Of a stretch of DNA of 64,000 nucleotides, positions 18,735 through 27,680 are shown piece by piece (within the stretch, counting starts at the first letter, position 1; every line of letters starts with the position of its first letter). The stretch covers positions 2,584,001 through 2,648,000 of the forward strand of contig NZ_JABXJG010000001.1 of assembly GCF_013375535.1 (NCBI RefSeq), given 5' to 3'. This DNA is from Sphingobium sp. 15-1 (lineage in GTDB: Bacteria; Pseudomonadota; Alphaproteobacteria; Sphingomonadales; Sphingomonadaceae). The position numbers and the translations under genes are program-made. The notes beneath the pieces are model-generated. The model saw only the letters and a list, made by a program, of their open reading frames with translations. It did not search any database and was not told where the DNA came from.

Positions 18735-18965
18735 CTAAGTGGCGCCTGCTTCGGCGGCAATAAGCATCCCATACCATTGTCCGGTAACGGTGCGGATCAT
18801 TAACATCGGCCTATCGTCTGCCTCGGGCTGAAGCCGATAGCGGTCGTGATCTGCATTATTCTCGAGCCAATGCCGCGCCCAGGTCAGCGCTGCAAATTCG
18901 CTATCGAGGTCGCCGTTCTTTACCGCGATACTGCCGTTGTCCTCGCGCACTAACTTCCATTCCAT
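18735..18965 (-). CDS. Small hypothetical protein with a strong ribosome-binding site
   Basis: A 76-residue protein of no known family. Its ATG (18963-18965) is preceded by AAAGGAGG, close to the ideal anti-Shine-Dalgarno match, which argues for real and strong translation. The sequence is polar, with paired tryptophans (MEWKLV, ALTWARHWLE, GQWYGMLI), and is predicted soluble. It faces away from the first hsp20 gene. A small stress-linked protein is possible; nothing more can be said. Confidence 0.55.
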   Translation of the reverse strand: MEWKLVREDNGSIAVKNGDLDSEFAALTWARHWLENNADHDRYRLQPEADDRPMLMIRTVTGQWYGMLIAAEAGAT

Positions 18966-19225
18966 AGCCTTGAACCTCCTTTCTCGGGCTGAATCGCCGG
19001 GTAAATTTGCGAAGCGAGATCAGGTTCCTACCCACTTACTGACGCCACGGTAGCGCAGTGTCCGCTCCCTGCTCATTTTTTTGGCCGAGACATCTTGAAA
19101 GCCGCGCGACTAAAATTAGCTCAATGATACCGGACGCCAAACCGGGTCCGGTTGGACATCGAGAGCGCCGGCTCATCGATACCGGCGCATCTCATGCCCA
19201 AATTGCTCAAATGGAGGATTTGGAG

Positions 19226-19699
19226 ATGAGACCGAACTTTGATTTTACGCCCTATCGCCGATCTACGGTCGGTTTCGATCGCCTGTTCAACCTGCTCGAA
19301 GCGGGTGCGCGCGAGGACGATGGCTATCCGCCGTTCGACATCCAGAAGATCGACGACGACAATTTTCGTGTCACCGTCGCGGTCGCCGGCTTCAAGCCCG
19401 AGGATATCGAGATCGTCGCGCATCAGAACCTGCTCTCGGTGGCCGGCAAGCGTGCCGATGACGCCGACAAGGGCGAATACCTGCATCGCGGCATCGCGGC
19501 CCGGGCCTTCGAGCGGCGCTTCCAGCTCGCCGATTTCATCGAGGTCGGCAACGCGAACTTCGAGCACGGCCTCCTGTCGATCGAACTGACGCGCGTCGTG
19601 CCGGAGGCGATGAAGCCGCGTCGGATCGAGATCGGCGGCAATGCATCCGACAGCAAGCGACTGGACGAGGTGAAGGAAAAGGCGAGCGAGCCTGCCTGA
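19226..19699 (+). CDS. Small heat-shock protein, Hsp20 family (first copy)
   Basis: A 157-residue alpha-crystallin-domain protein. ATG 19226 is preferred because GGAGG lies 8 bases upstream; an earlier in-frame ATG at 19211 would overlap that site. The alpha-crystallin domain covers residues about 33-130: PPFDIQKIDDDNFRVTVAVAGF, the central region, then AFERRFQLADFIEVGNANFEHGLLSIEL. The C-terminal I-x-I-like RRIEIGG is present. Such proteins hold unfolding proteins for GroEL or DnaK. It resembles the IbpA/HspH branch and differs clearly from the second copy downstream. Confidence 0.93.
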   Translation: MRPNFDFTPYRRSTVGFDRLFNLLEAGAREDDGYPPFDIQKIDDDNFRVTVAVAGFKPEDIEIVAHQNLLSVAGKRADDADKGEYLHRGIAARAFERRFQLADFIEVGNANFEHGLLSIELTRVVPEAMKPRRIEIGGNASDSKRLDEVKEKASEPA

Positions 19700-19800
19700 A
19701 CCGCGTCCACCGGCCTGCCGGCGCCGCCTCCCGCCCCCCCCCCCGCACGCGGCGTCCGGCAAGTTCAGCCCTTAGTCCAGCCAGAAAAGGAGATGTCATC

Positions 19801-20316
19801 ATGGCTATTCGTGATCTCATTCCCTGGAGCCGGCAGGAAAACCGGCTGCCCGTTCCGGTGAGCGCCGAACGGGAAAGGGACCCCCATCCACTGCAGTCGC
19901 TCCACCGCGACGTGAACCGTCTCTTCGACGATGTCTTTCGCAACTTTGGCATGCCCGCCTTTGCCGGTTTCGACCGCATGTCGGGATGGCCGCACCTCGA
20001 GCTCGGCGAGACCGACAAGGAAATTCGCGTGACGGCGGAACTGCCGGGCCTCGACGAGAAGGACGTGGAGATCTTCGTCGAGGACGGCGCCTTGACCCTG
20101 CGCGGCGAAAAAAAGTCCGAAGTCGAGGACAAGGATCGCGGCTACTCGGAGCGCAGCTATGGCCGCTTCGAGCGCCGCATCGGCCTGCCCAAGGGCATCG
20201 AACACGACAGGGTCGCTGCCACTTTCAAGAACGGCGTGCTGACGGTGACTCTGCCGCGGTCGGAGGCGGCGGAACAAAGCGCCCGCCGAATTCCCGTCAA
20301 TGGCGGCGCCCGTTGA
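19801..20316 (+). CDS. Small heat-shock protein, Hsp20 family (second copy)
   Basis: A 171-residue Hsp20 of a different subgroup from its neighbour. The N-terminal arm begins MAIRDLIPWSRQ, then a HPLQSLHRDVNRLFDDVFRNFG segment, then the alpha-crystallin domain with RVTAELPGLDEKDVEIFVEDGALTLRGEK and the GVLTVTLPRSE signature. The C-terminal RRIPVNG supplies the I-x-V anchoring motif. AAGGAGATG lies just upstream of the start. Two sHSPs of different classes usually co-assemble or have different clients. The next gene starts inside its last codons. Confidence 0.95.
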   Translation: MAIRDLIPWSRQENRLPVPVSAERERDPHPLQSLHRDVNRLFDDVFRNFGMPAFAGFDRMSGWPHLELGETDKEIRVTAELPGLDEKDVEIFVEDGALTLRGEKKSEVEDKDRGYSERSYGRFERRIGLPKGIEHDRVAATFKNGVLTVTLPRSEAAEQSARRIPVNGGAR

Positions 20317-20782
20317 CGGCCGGGCCCGGACTTTCGAGTCCGGGCCTTCGGCTAACGACAATGTAGCGGTCGCCGTCGCGGGTGCGACCCCGTTTCCGCG
20401 CGGCGCGAAGGCCATCATCGAGCCGCTGGCCCCTGCGACAAACGGCGGCCGACGCCGCCAAAGTGCATGGCGGGTCAGGTTCGCCCAGCGCTGGGGCCAA
20501 GTTGCCGATCCGCTGATGGGTTGGACCGGCGGGGGCGATCCGCTCTCGACGATCGAGCTGCGCTTTCCCGACCGCGCGGCGGCCGAGCGATATTGTCAGA
20601 GGCAGGGTCTCATCTTCGAATGCCGGACGGCGCCATCGCTAGGGCAAATCCGACCGGCTATAATCGATGCCATGGGCCCTGCGCTTTGCTGCTGGCCCAC
20701 GGGTCCGCATGCTCTGTGCTGCGGCAAGTTCCCCTGCGCTAGCACGGCCGCCAATGAGGAGGATGATCGCAGGTCTGCATAA
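20300..20782 (+). CDS. NDUFS4-like (ETC complex I subunit region) protein
   Basis: A 160-residue protein whose middle (residues about 55-110) matches the ETC complex I subunit/NDUFS4-like domain: WRVRFAQRWGQVADPLMGWTGGGDPLSTIELRFPDRAAAERYCQRQGL. In core genomes this domain belongs to an accessory subunit of NADH dehydrogenase. Copies next to hsp20 genes in alphaproteobacterial islands are a different, uncharacterised set. The long N-terminal extension and the cysteine-containing C-terminal tail (ALCCWP, ALCCGKFPC) are not part of the domain. It overlaps the second hsp20 by 17 bp, so both are read from one transcript. Confidence 0.75.
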   Translation: MAAPVDGRARTFESGPSANDNVAVAVAGATPFPRGAKAIIEPLAPATNGGRRRQSAWRVRFAQRWGQVADPLMGWTGGGDPLSTIELRFPDRAAAERYCQRQGLIFECRTAPSLGQIRPAIIDAMGPALCCWPTGPHALCCGKFPCASTAANEEDDRRSA

Positions 20783-20795
20783 CCTGGGGCGCGCT

Positions 20796-21244
20796 TCAGG
20801 TAGGCGAGGATTGCACGCCAGAGCTTGCAGTGTGTGATGGACGCTCGTGTCGATGCCATGCCTGGTCGAGGGCGGTGAGCACGCGGTCGATCACCGCCGC
20901 GTTGCTCGCCGCCTTGGGCAGTTCGCGCACCGCGAATTGCTGCAGCGGACAAGGTCCTTCTTCGGCAAGCGCAGCTCGATCTGTTTGGTGGCCAGCATGT
21001 TCGACTCGATGCCCTCGGCGGCACGGCCACAAGCCAGCATGTGATCCAGCAGTCGCTTTCGTTGAGCAAAGGTCCAGCCCAGCGCTCGCAGTTCGCACGG
21101 CGAGATCGACACGAGCGCGATCGCGAACTCCATGATGTCGCTGAAGGGCAGGCGCACCGGCACGTCGTCCGGCTTCGGCTTGCGCCACCGCTTGAGAGAC
21201 AAGCGCTTCACTGGATATCGATCACGCCATCGACCGCGCGCCAC
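20796..21244 (-). pseudogene. Probable frameshifted hypothetical gene
   Basis: Two overlapping minus-strand frames each look coding over different parts. One encodes PFSDIMEFAIALVSISPCELRALGWTF through a LATKQIELRLPKKDL segment. At about 20955 the coding look moves to a second frame, with LQQFAVRELPKAASN and VIDRVLTALDQAWHRH, ending at 20796. A single-base indel would join them into one protein of about 130 residues. I cannot name the family. It follows the usg-type gene on the same strand. A sequencing error is an equally good cause. Confidence 0.35.
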
Positions 21245-21477
21245 TCGGTAGGGCGGATCATCCCGTCATGCGAAATGCGCACCGAGTGGAGTGCGGCCTC
21301 GATCTCGCGCCGCCAATGCTCGAGAAACGCGAACAGCGCCGGAAAGTCGGGCGCGAGATCGTACTCCTGCCAAACGAATAGCTGCAGCAGCGAGGGCGCA
21401 TCCGGGCGGTAGTAATGAATTTCTGCCGTCGTAAGCCGATGGCCCTCGAACTGCCTGATGAAATCCCGTCGGCTCAT
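21208..21477 (-). CDS. Usg family protein
   Basis: An 89-residue protein matching the alphaproteobacterial Usg family: LTTAEIHYYRPDAPSLLQLFVWQEYDLAPDFP, then LEHWRREIEAALHSVRI, then HDGMIRPTEWRAVDG. The family was named for its place upstream of genes such as trpF in other species; its biochemical role is unknown. Its start overlaps the stop of the preceding gene (21474-21477, ATGA), which shows a small operon reading away from groESL. Confidence 0.8.
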   Translation of the reverse strand: MSRRDFIRQFEGHRLTTAEIHYYRPDAPSLLQLFVWQEYDLAPDFPALFAFLEHWRREIEAALHSVRISHDGMIRPTEWRAVDGVIDIQ

Positions 21478-21710
21478 GGCGAAGCGCGGGGACCTTCCGC
21501 GGACCTGTCGATCGCATGCATGGCGGCAAGGATGTCATCAATCGGCACTGCCCGCCTGGCGCCGGGGGGCTTGCGCAGGTCGGGATGGTCGCGCACGGCG
21601 GAACGGTCGGACGCCCAGGATGCCAGAATTGCGCGCTTCACTTCCGGCTCCAGGCTCGGGTTGTGCGCAACGTCGAAGGGATGAAGATAACGGGAAAATG
21701 GCTGCGACAT
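21474..21710 (-). CDS. Small conserved hypothetical protein (usg partner)
   Basis: A 78-residue protein starting MSQPFSRYLHPFDVAHNPSL. The core EVKRAILASWASDRSAV and the following VPIDDILAAMHAID recur in small alphaproteobacterial proteins encoded near hsp20 and usg genes. No catalytic motif or membrane segment is visible. It overlaps usg by 4 bp and is divergent from groES, with the CIRCE element between the two. Its role is unknown; placement suggests heat-shock co-regulation. Confidence 0.65.
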   Translation of the reverse strand: MSQPFSRYLHPFDVAHNPSLEPEVKRAILASWASDRSAVRDHPDLRKPPGARRAVPIDDILAAMHAIDRSAEGPRASP

Positions 21711-21841
21711 GGCTGTGCCTCCTTCCTTTGTGTCGCTCCTTTCTCATCTGCGGGCGCAGCGGCCCACGCCGCAAATTTTGGAACGCAGGCGAGTCGCGTC
21801 AAGAGGGAAAGTCGTACTGGAACAACTTGATAAGCTGGCGT

Positions 21842-21868
21842 TTGGCACTCATCGCCTCCGAGTGCCAA
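21842..21868 (+). promoter_or_regulatory. CIRCE operator (HrcA binding site) upstream of groES
   Basis: TTGGCACTC (21842-21850), nine spacer bases, GAGTGCCAA (21860-21868): a perfect match to the CIRCE inverted repeat bound by the HrcA repressor. It lies 115 bp before groES. A TTGATA about 10 bp upstream (21827-21832) is a candidate -35. No hrcA gene is in the window, so this island copy would be controlled by a repressor encoded elsewhere. Confidence 0.95.
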
Positions 21869-21982
21869 AAATTTTAGCTCGCCATCTTGACGCGAAAAAT
21901 GACCTTTCCTAATTCCGCGTCACCTGTCGTTCGAAGGATCGGCAGGCCTATCACATCTCAGTTTTGCATCTGGAGGTTATGC

Positions 21983-23978
<1,996 letters not shown>

Positions 23979-23986
23979 TACACGTA

Positions 23987-24008
23987 GGGCCCGGCTGGGG
24001 CCGGGCCC
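23987..24008 (+). terminator. GC hairpin after groEL
   Basis: Arms GGGCCCGGC (23987-23995) and GCCGGGCCC (24000-24008) with a 4-base loop. There is no T tract, so it may weaken rather than stop transcription, or protect the groESL mRNA 3' end, with the small gene at 24035 being a read-through member. Confidence 0.6.
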
Positions 24009-24034
24009 CATCATCGAACATGAGGAACTCGACG

Positions 24035-24220
24035 ATGAACGACCACTATCTGCGCTACCTCGAGCGCGAACATGCGCGTCTCGATGCCGAAATTCGCGAA
24101 GAGGAGAAGCGTCTCCCTCCGCGCCATTTCCTGATCGGCCAGCTCAAGAAGCTGAAGCTGGCAGTCAAGGACCAGATGGCGGCCTGCTCGGGTCACGAGG
24201 AAGAGCGCGAAGCGGCTTGA
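24035..24220 (+). CDS. YdcH family (DUF465) small protein
   Basis: A 61-residue protein starting MNDHYLRYLEREHARLDAEIREEEKR, then PRHFLIGQLKKLKLAVKDQM, which is the DUF465/YdcH pattern of two helices forming a coiled-coil hairpin. ATG 24035 is preferred over 24020 because GAGGAA lies 7-8 bases upstream of it. The function of the family is unknown. Its position just after groEL suggests a heat-inducible partner read from the same promoter. Confidence 0.7.
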   Translation: MNDHYLRYLEREHARLDAEIREEEKRLPPRHFLIGQLKKLKLAVKDQMAACSGHEEEREAA

Positions 24221-24639
24221 GCGAATGTTCGGTGCGGACGATCCGCGCAGGTGCCCGCAACTTTACGGCTACGAGCTGTTGCCGGAAACCCGATGGCGCC
24301 CATCTGCGTTGCATTGTCGTCCGCCCCGTTCGGGGAAGCTCGCGAGGATGGACAGGGGAGCCCCGAGCCAGCCGGGGCTCCTTTCTCTGTTAGTAATAGG
24401 GCAGCCAAGGAACTTGGCAATGCACTGGCGCGTGACGAAACGGCTGCCTGCGGCTAGCGAGCATGGCTGGAACACATCATCGTCCAGGTGGAGAAGGCGC
24501 GTTTTTGCCAAACGGCTCCGCGCTGAGCGAATGGCTGGTTCTGACGGAAGCTGCCGTGCATAGCCCGATCGGCGAACGACGCATTTTGGTCGCCTGCTGC
24601 TAGAGGCGGGAGCAAGAATATGCGCCCGCCGCTGTATGC
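24221..24639. other. Intergenic stretch with a terminator, otherwise no gene seen
   Basis: Apart from the hairpin at 24357-24388 nothing is supported. Open frames here are short and lack start signals. It separates the heat-shock block from the ECF41 block. Confidence 0.5.
24357..24388 (+). terminator. Rho-independent terminator
   Basis: A perfect 9-bp stem GGAGCCCCG/CGGGGCTCC (24357-24365 and 24373-24381) with a 7-base loop is followed by TTTCTCTG. It probably ends the groES-groEL-ydcH transcript. Confidence 0.75.
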
Positions 24640-25095
24640 TCATGGCTTCGCTGCAACGGGAAGGCGGAAAGGGGCGCCGAGCCGATTAAAGGCGTTCATC
24701 GCCGCTATGACGAGCGTCAGGTCGACCAAATCCTTCGGCGCAAAAGCGGCAGCCGCAGCTGCGTAGGCCACGTCAGAAGCGTGGGTGGTGCTGAGGTTCG
24801 TCACTTCCTCTGCCCAGGCAAGCGCCGCGCGGTACTGATCGGAGAACAGGTGCGGCACCTCCGCCCAGACGGGGAGCAGCGCGACCTTGTCGACCGGCAT
24901 GGTCCGAAGCAGGTCGCGCGTGTGCATGTCGATGCAATGGGCGCAGCCGTTGATCTGCGATACCCGAAGGAAAACGAGGTGGATTAGCTCCTCGGGAAGA
25001 TCCGTCTTCTTCGTCACATAATGGTGAACCCCGAATAGCGCCTTAGCGCCCTCGGGCGCGATCTCGGACCAGTTCAAACGTTTCATTTCGGTCAT
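24640..25095 (-). CDS. Carboxymuconolactone decarboxylase / AhpD-like protein
   Basis: A 151-residue member of the CMD/AhpD family. The redox-active motif is clear: C51 and C54 in NGCAHCIDMH with H58, and a glutamate upstream (LPEELIHLVFLRVSQ). Proteins of this type are alkylhydroperoxidase-like disulfide reductants. Start ATG is 25093-25095. An ECF41-type promoter on this strand lies 46-72 bp upstream of the start, and the ECF41 sigma gene lies divergently next door, the standard partnership for this sigma group. Confidence 0.88.
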   Translation of the reverse strand: MTEMKRLNWSEIAPEGAKALFGVHHYVTKKTDLPEELIHLVFLRVSQINGCAHCIDMHTRDLLRTMPVDKVALLPVWAEVPHLFSDQYRAALAWAEEVTNLSTTHASDVAYAAAAAAFAPKDLVDLTLVIAAMNAFNRLGAPFRLPVAAKP

Positions 25096-25140
25096 GATGC
25101 TTTCCTCGTCACGGCGCCGGTTGTCGGCGCTCATCGGCAT

Positions 25141-25167
25141 GACGAGACAGGCGGGCGCTCCGTGACA
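25141..25167 (-). promoter_or_regulatory. ECF41-type promoter for the CMD gene
   Basis: On the minus strand, TGTCACG (25161-25167) is followed after 16 bases by CGTC (25141-25144). The known ECF41 consensus is TGTCACA, about 16 bases, CGTC. The -10 lies about 45 bp before the ATG. Confidence 0.8.
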
Positions 25168-25203
25168 TGGCGGCGCATATTTTTTCATTCCGCCATCGCC
25201 CCA

Positions 25204-25230
25204 TGTCACACTGGCTGCGGCCATCTCGTC
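25204..25230 (+). promoter_or_regulatory. ECF41-type promoter for the membrane protein / sigma operon
   Basis: TGTCACA (25204-25210), 16 bases, then CGTC (25227-25230): an exact consensus match. It reads towards the gene at 25354 and the sigma factor at 25784, implying positive autoregulation. The two promoters are back to back, 37 bp apart between -35 elements. Confidence 0.85.
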
Positions 25231-25353
25231 ATGCAGGCAGACACCTTGCATGGGAGACATGGACATGCGTACTTTAGTGCCGAGCGCAGAGGCGAGGATT
25301 GCACCTACGCGCTTCGAACATTGGCTAGCCCCTCAATCTCCGGAGCGGGCGGC

Positions 25354-25794
25354 ATGAACAGGAGCTTCCCCCTCGTCCTAGCCGCGGCGCTTGGCATCGG
25401 AGCCGCCGTCAATGGTCTTTTTATGCTGATCTCACCCGCCAACTGGTATTTCGCAGTGCCGGGTGTCACAACCACCGGCCCGTTCAACCAGCATTTCGTG
25501 CGGGACATAGGACTGATTTTCCTGTTGGTCGCGGTAGCGATGTTTTCGGGCGTAGCGCGGCCGGCGGCGCGCCTGCCGCTCTGGTCTGCCGCCGCGCTTT
25601 GGCTGGCGGGCCATGCGCTGTTCCACTTCTGGGAAGTGGCGGTGGGCATCTGCGGCACCGGTGCACTCGCCCAAGATTTTCCCGCGGTGACGCTACCGGC
25701 TATACTTACGGCCGGGCTTGCCCTGTGGGCATGGCGCGATACGGCGCATGAGAGCTGCCGACCGCGCTCTGTGGAGCACACGAATGCCGCATAG
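25354..25794 (+). CDS. Four-helix membrane protein in the ECF41 operon
   Basis: A 146-residue protein with four hydrophobic helices (residues about 5-26, 46-66, 72-95, 108-128) and no family I can name with certainty; a DoxX- or DUF4345-like fold is possible. The loop GVTTTGPFNQHFVRDIG and the histidines in GHALFHFWEV might bind a cofactor. It begins 124 bp after the consensus ECF41 promoter and overlaps the sigma-factor start by 11 bp, so it is likely a target gene and perhaps a membrane regulator of the system. Confidence 0.7.
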   Translation: MNRSFPLVLAAALGIGAAVNGLFMLISPANWYFAVPGVTTTGPFNQHFVRDIGLIFLLVAVAMFSGVARPAARLPLWSAAALWLAGHALFHFWEVAVGICGTGALAQDFPAVTLPAILTAGLALWAWRDTAHESCRPRSVEHTNAA

Positions 25795-26683
25795 GGATGA
25801 ATATCTCGTCGACTTCGAGGCGCAAAGGCCACGGTTGTTGCGCCTGGGGTACCGGATGCTCGGCTCTGTCAGCGAAGCGGAGGATATCGTTCAGGAGGCG
25901 TGGCTGCGCTGGTCGGCGAAAGTGGAAAGCGTCGATGCTCCGGCTGCTTATTTGACCCGCATCGTCACCCGCCTCTGCCTCGACCAGCTCAAGTCCGCCC
26001 GTACGCGCCGGGAGACCTATATCGGTGCTTGGTTGCCCGAGCCGCTGATGGGCACCACCGAGCCCGAAGAGACGATCGCCGACGAAGTGACGCTGACGCT
26101 GATGCTGGCAATGGAGCGGCTGTCCCCACTGGAGCGCGCCGCCTTCCTCCTCCACGACGTGTTTGGCGTGGCGCTGACAGATATCGCGACGACATTGGCA
26201 CGCGAACCCGCGACGGTCCGCCAGCTTGCTTCGCGCGCCCGCAAACATGTGCAGAATGCGCGACCGCGTTTCACGGTGGAAGCGAGCGAGGCTGACCGGA
26301 TCGCTCGGGCCTTCTTCACCGCGTCGCGCGACGGCGACACGGACACGCTGTCTGCGCTGCTTGCGCACGACATCGAGATCTATTCAGATGGCGGCGGCAA
26401 GGTGATCGCCTTTCGAAATATCGTTCGCGGCCTCGATCGAGCACTTCGCTTATTCGCTGGGCTGCGGCGCAAATATACTTCGATGCCGACGCTCCTGCGG
26501 ACCGCGACGATCGACGGCCTGCCCGGTTATGTCAGTATCGATCGCGGCGATGTGCTCCAGACGACCGCGCTAGACGTGCGAGATGGGCGGATTGCGGCGA
26601 TCTACATCGTGCGAAATCCTGACAAGTTACGTCATCTTGCGGCAGCTTTCGACACAAGCCGCCGCCAGCAACATAGCGTTTAA
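25784..26683 (+). CDS. ECF41-family RNA polymerase sigma factor (SigJ-like)
   Basis: A 299-residue extracytoplasmic-function sigma factor. Region 2 (LLRLGYRMLGSVSEAEDIVQEAWLRW) and region 4 (LLHDVFGVALTDIATTLAREPATVRQLASRARKHV) are intact. The linker carries the ECF41 motif WLPEP at residues 83-87. The C-terminal SnoaL-like extension (about 200-299) carries the ECF41 DGGGK motif near residue 202. In this group the extension, not a separate anti-sigma factor, controls activity. Both expected target promoters are found upstream. It is the last gene of the operon. Confidence 0.92.
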   Translation: MPHRDEYLVDFEAQRPRLLRLGYRMLGSVSEAEDIVQEAWLRWSAKVESVDAPAAYLTRIVTRLCLDQLKSARTRRETYIGAWLPEPLMGTTEPEETIADEVTLTLMLAMERLSPLERAAFLLHDVFGVALTDIATTLAREPATVRQLASRARKHVQNARPRFTVEASEADRIARAFFTASRDGDTDTLSALLAHDIEIYSDGGGKVIAFRNIVRGLDRALRLFAGLRRKYTSMPTLLRTATIDGLPGYVSIDRGDVLQTTALDVRDGRIAAIYIVRNPDKLRHLAAAFDTSRRQQHSV

Positions 26684-26971
26684 TGTCTTGAAATGGGTCG
26701 AAAGCTGCCGAGCGAAGGTATTTCAACGATGCCTTCAAACGCGATAGCCGGTTGAGAAAGTGAACTTTTTTCTCAGGCGTGCAACACCGCGCAACCATGG
26801 GGGAAGGTACGAGACGAGGCAATTCGCGGAATCGCTGAAAATTTACGCATTTAGATCAGCGCTTTATCGATCAACTGCGACGGCAGGATGGTATTCGAAC
26901 CCACGACACGAAGCAAGTATCCGGGACGCCATTGGTGGCCTCGTCTAATCCCGTTCTGCGCCGACTAGATG
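26684..26971. other. Boundary between cargo and conjugation backbone, no gene
   Basis: No supported gene. It contains the right copy of the 16-bp repeat (26891-26906). The unknown gene at 26972 and everything beyond it reads leftwards as part of the backbone. Confidence 0.5.
26891..26906. repeat. 16-bp direct repeat, right copy
   Basis: Identical to 5649-5664 (GTATTCGAACCCACGA) and in the same orientation. It lies between the end of the sigma gene and the start of the backbone block. Confidence 0.45.
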
Positions 26972-27637
26972 TCACGGTGGAGGCGTTGCGAGCTTTGCGC
27001 GGAGGCTGGAGACGTCCGGGGAAGCCAGCAGGAAATAGGCTGTCCCAAGGGTCTCAAGAAAGACCGCGGAAAGGCCGTCCCCATTCAGTTCAAGGCCATG
27101 GCCCACGCTGGTTATCCCGTGCTCGATCGCGTCGAACTTCTCGGTGTCGTCGTGATGATGCGCGCCACCACATTTGTTCGCGACATAACGGATGACAGCC
27201 TCTCGCGAGTACACTTCGCCCATGATGGCGAGACACGCTGCTTGCTGGAAGGCGCCAAGCTTTACCGCCGCCAGCGGCAGGATCGGAGGAGACGCAGCTG
27301 CTTGTTCCTCGAACTGGCGCCGGTAGGGACTTTGCTCACCCGGTTTCCTATAAGCGTAGTAGGCGCTGAACTCGTTGCCCCCAATCGTGTAGCCGCCGCA
27401 CGCGAAGACCAAAGCCTGTTCGATCGGGGCGCCCGCCACATCCGGTACTGTGACCAGCAGGGGCTGCCCCGCCTCGAATGCCGCCCGGTTCAGCGCCCCG
27501 TCGAACAGAAAGCGAAGCGACATGCTTGCTCGAATAGCCTGGCTCGCGCCCAAGGGCTCCCGTAGCAACGCATCGAGGATATCGAGGTGAACACGAACTA
27601 CCTCAGCCCTGCGGATCAGCACGTCATCTGCAATCAT
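26972..27637 (-). CDS. Hypothetical protein downstream of the RES-domain gene
   Basis: A 221-residue soluble protein that I do not recognise. The first 60 residues are helical (ADDVLIRRAEVVRVHLDILDALL, then SQAIRASMSLRFLFDGALNRAA), followed by a Gly/Tyr-rich segment (FACGGYTIGGNEFSAYYAYRKPG) and a histidine cluster (CGGAHHHDDTEKFDAIEHG) that may bind metal. It starts 43 bp after the RES-domain gene on the same strand and is probably co-transcribed. A partner or antidote role is an inference from position only. Confidence 0.6.
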   Translation of the reverse strand: MIADDVLIRRAEVVRVHLDILDALLREPLGASQAIRASMSLRFLFDGALNRAAFEAGQPLLVTVPDVAGAPIEQALVFACGGYTIGGNEFSAYYAYRKPGEQSPYRRQFEEQAAASPPILPLAAVKLGAFQQAACLAIMGEVYSREAVIRYVANKCGGAHHHDDTEKFDAIEHGITSVGHGLELNGDGLSAVFLETLGTAYFLLASPDVSSLRAKLATPPP

Positions 27638-27680
27638 GTGACAACCCTCTTCTCCTCAAGATGACGTCCGCTGGCTCGGC

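Noticed and set aside
18500..18735. Decayed transposon or integrase fragments near 17700 and 18550
   Set aside because: Short motifs such as GACGAAGCCG recur near 5710 and 18550, but the similarity is too short to define an element.
19094..19140. Possible RpoH promoter before the first hsp20 (CTTGAAA at 19094-19100)
   Set aside because: The -35 matches, but no convincing -10 is found at the right spacing.
26969..27565. Plus-strand frame antisense to the 221-residue protein
   Set aside because: The minus-strand frame has better composition and fits the operon; the plus-strand one has no start signal.
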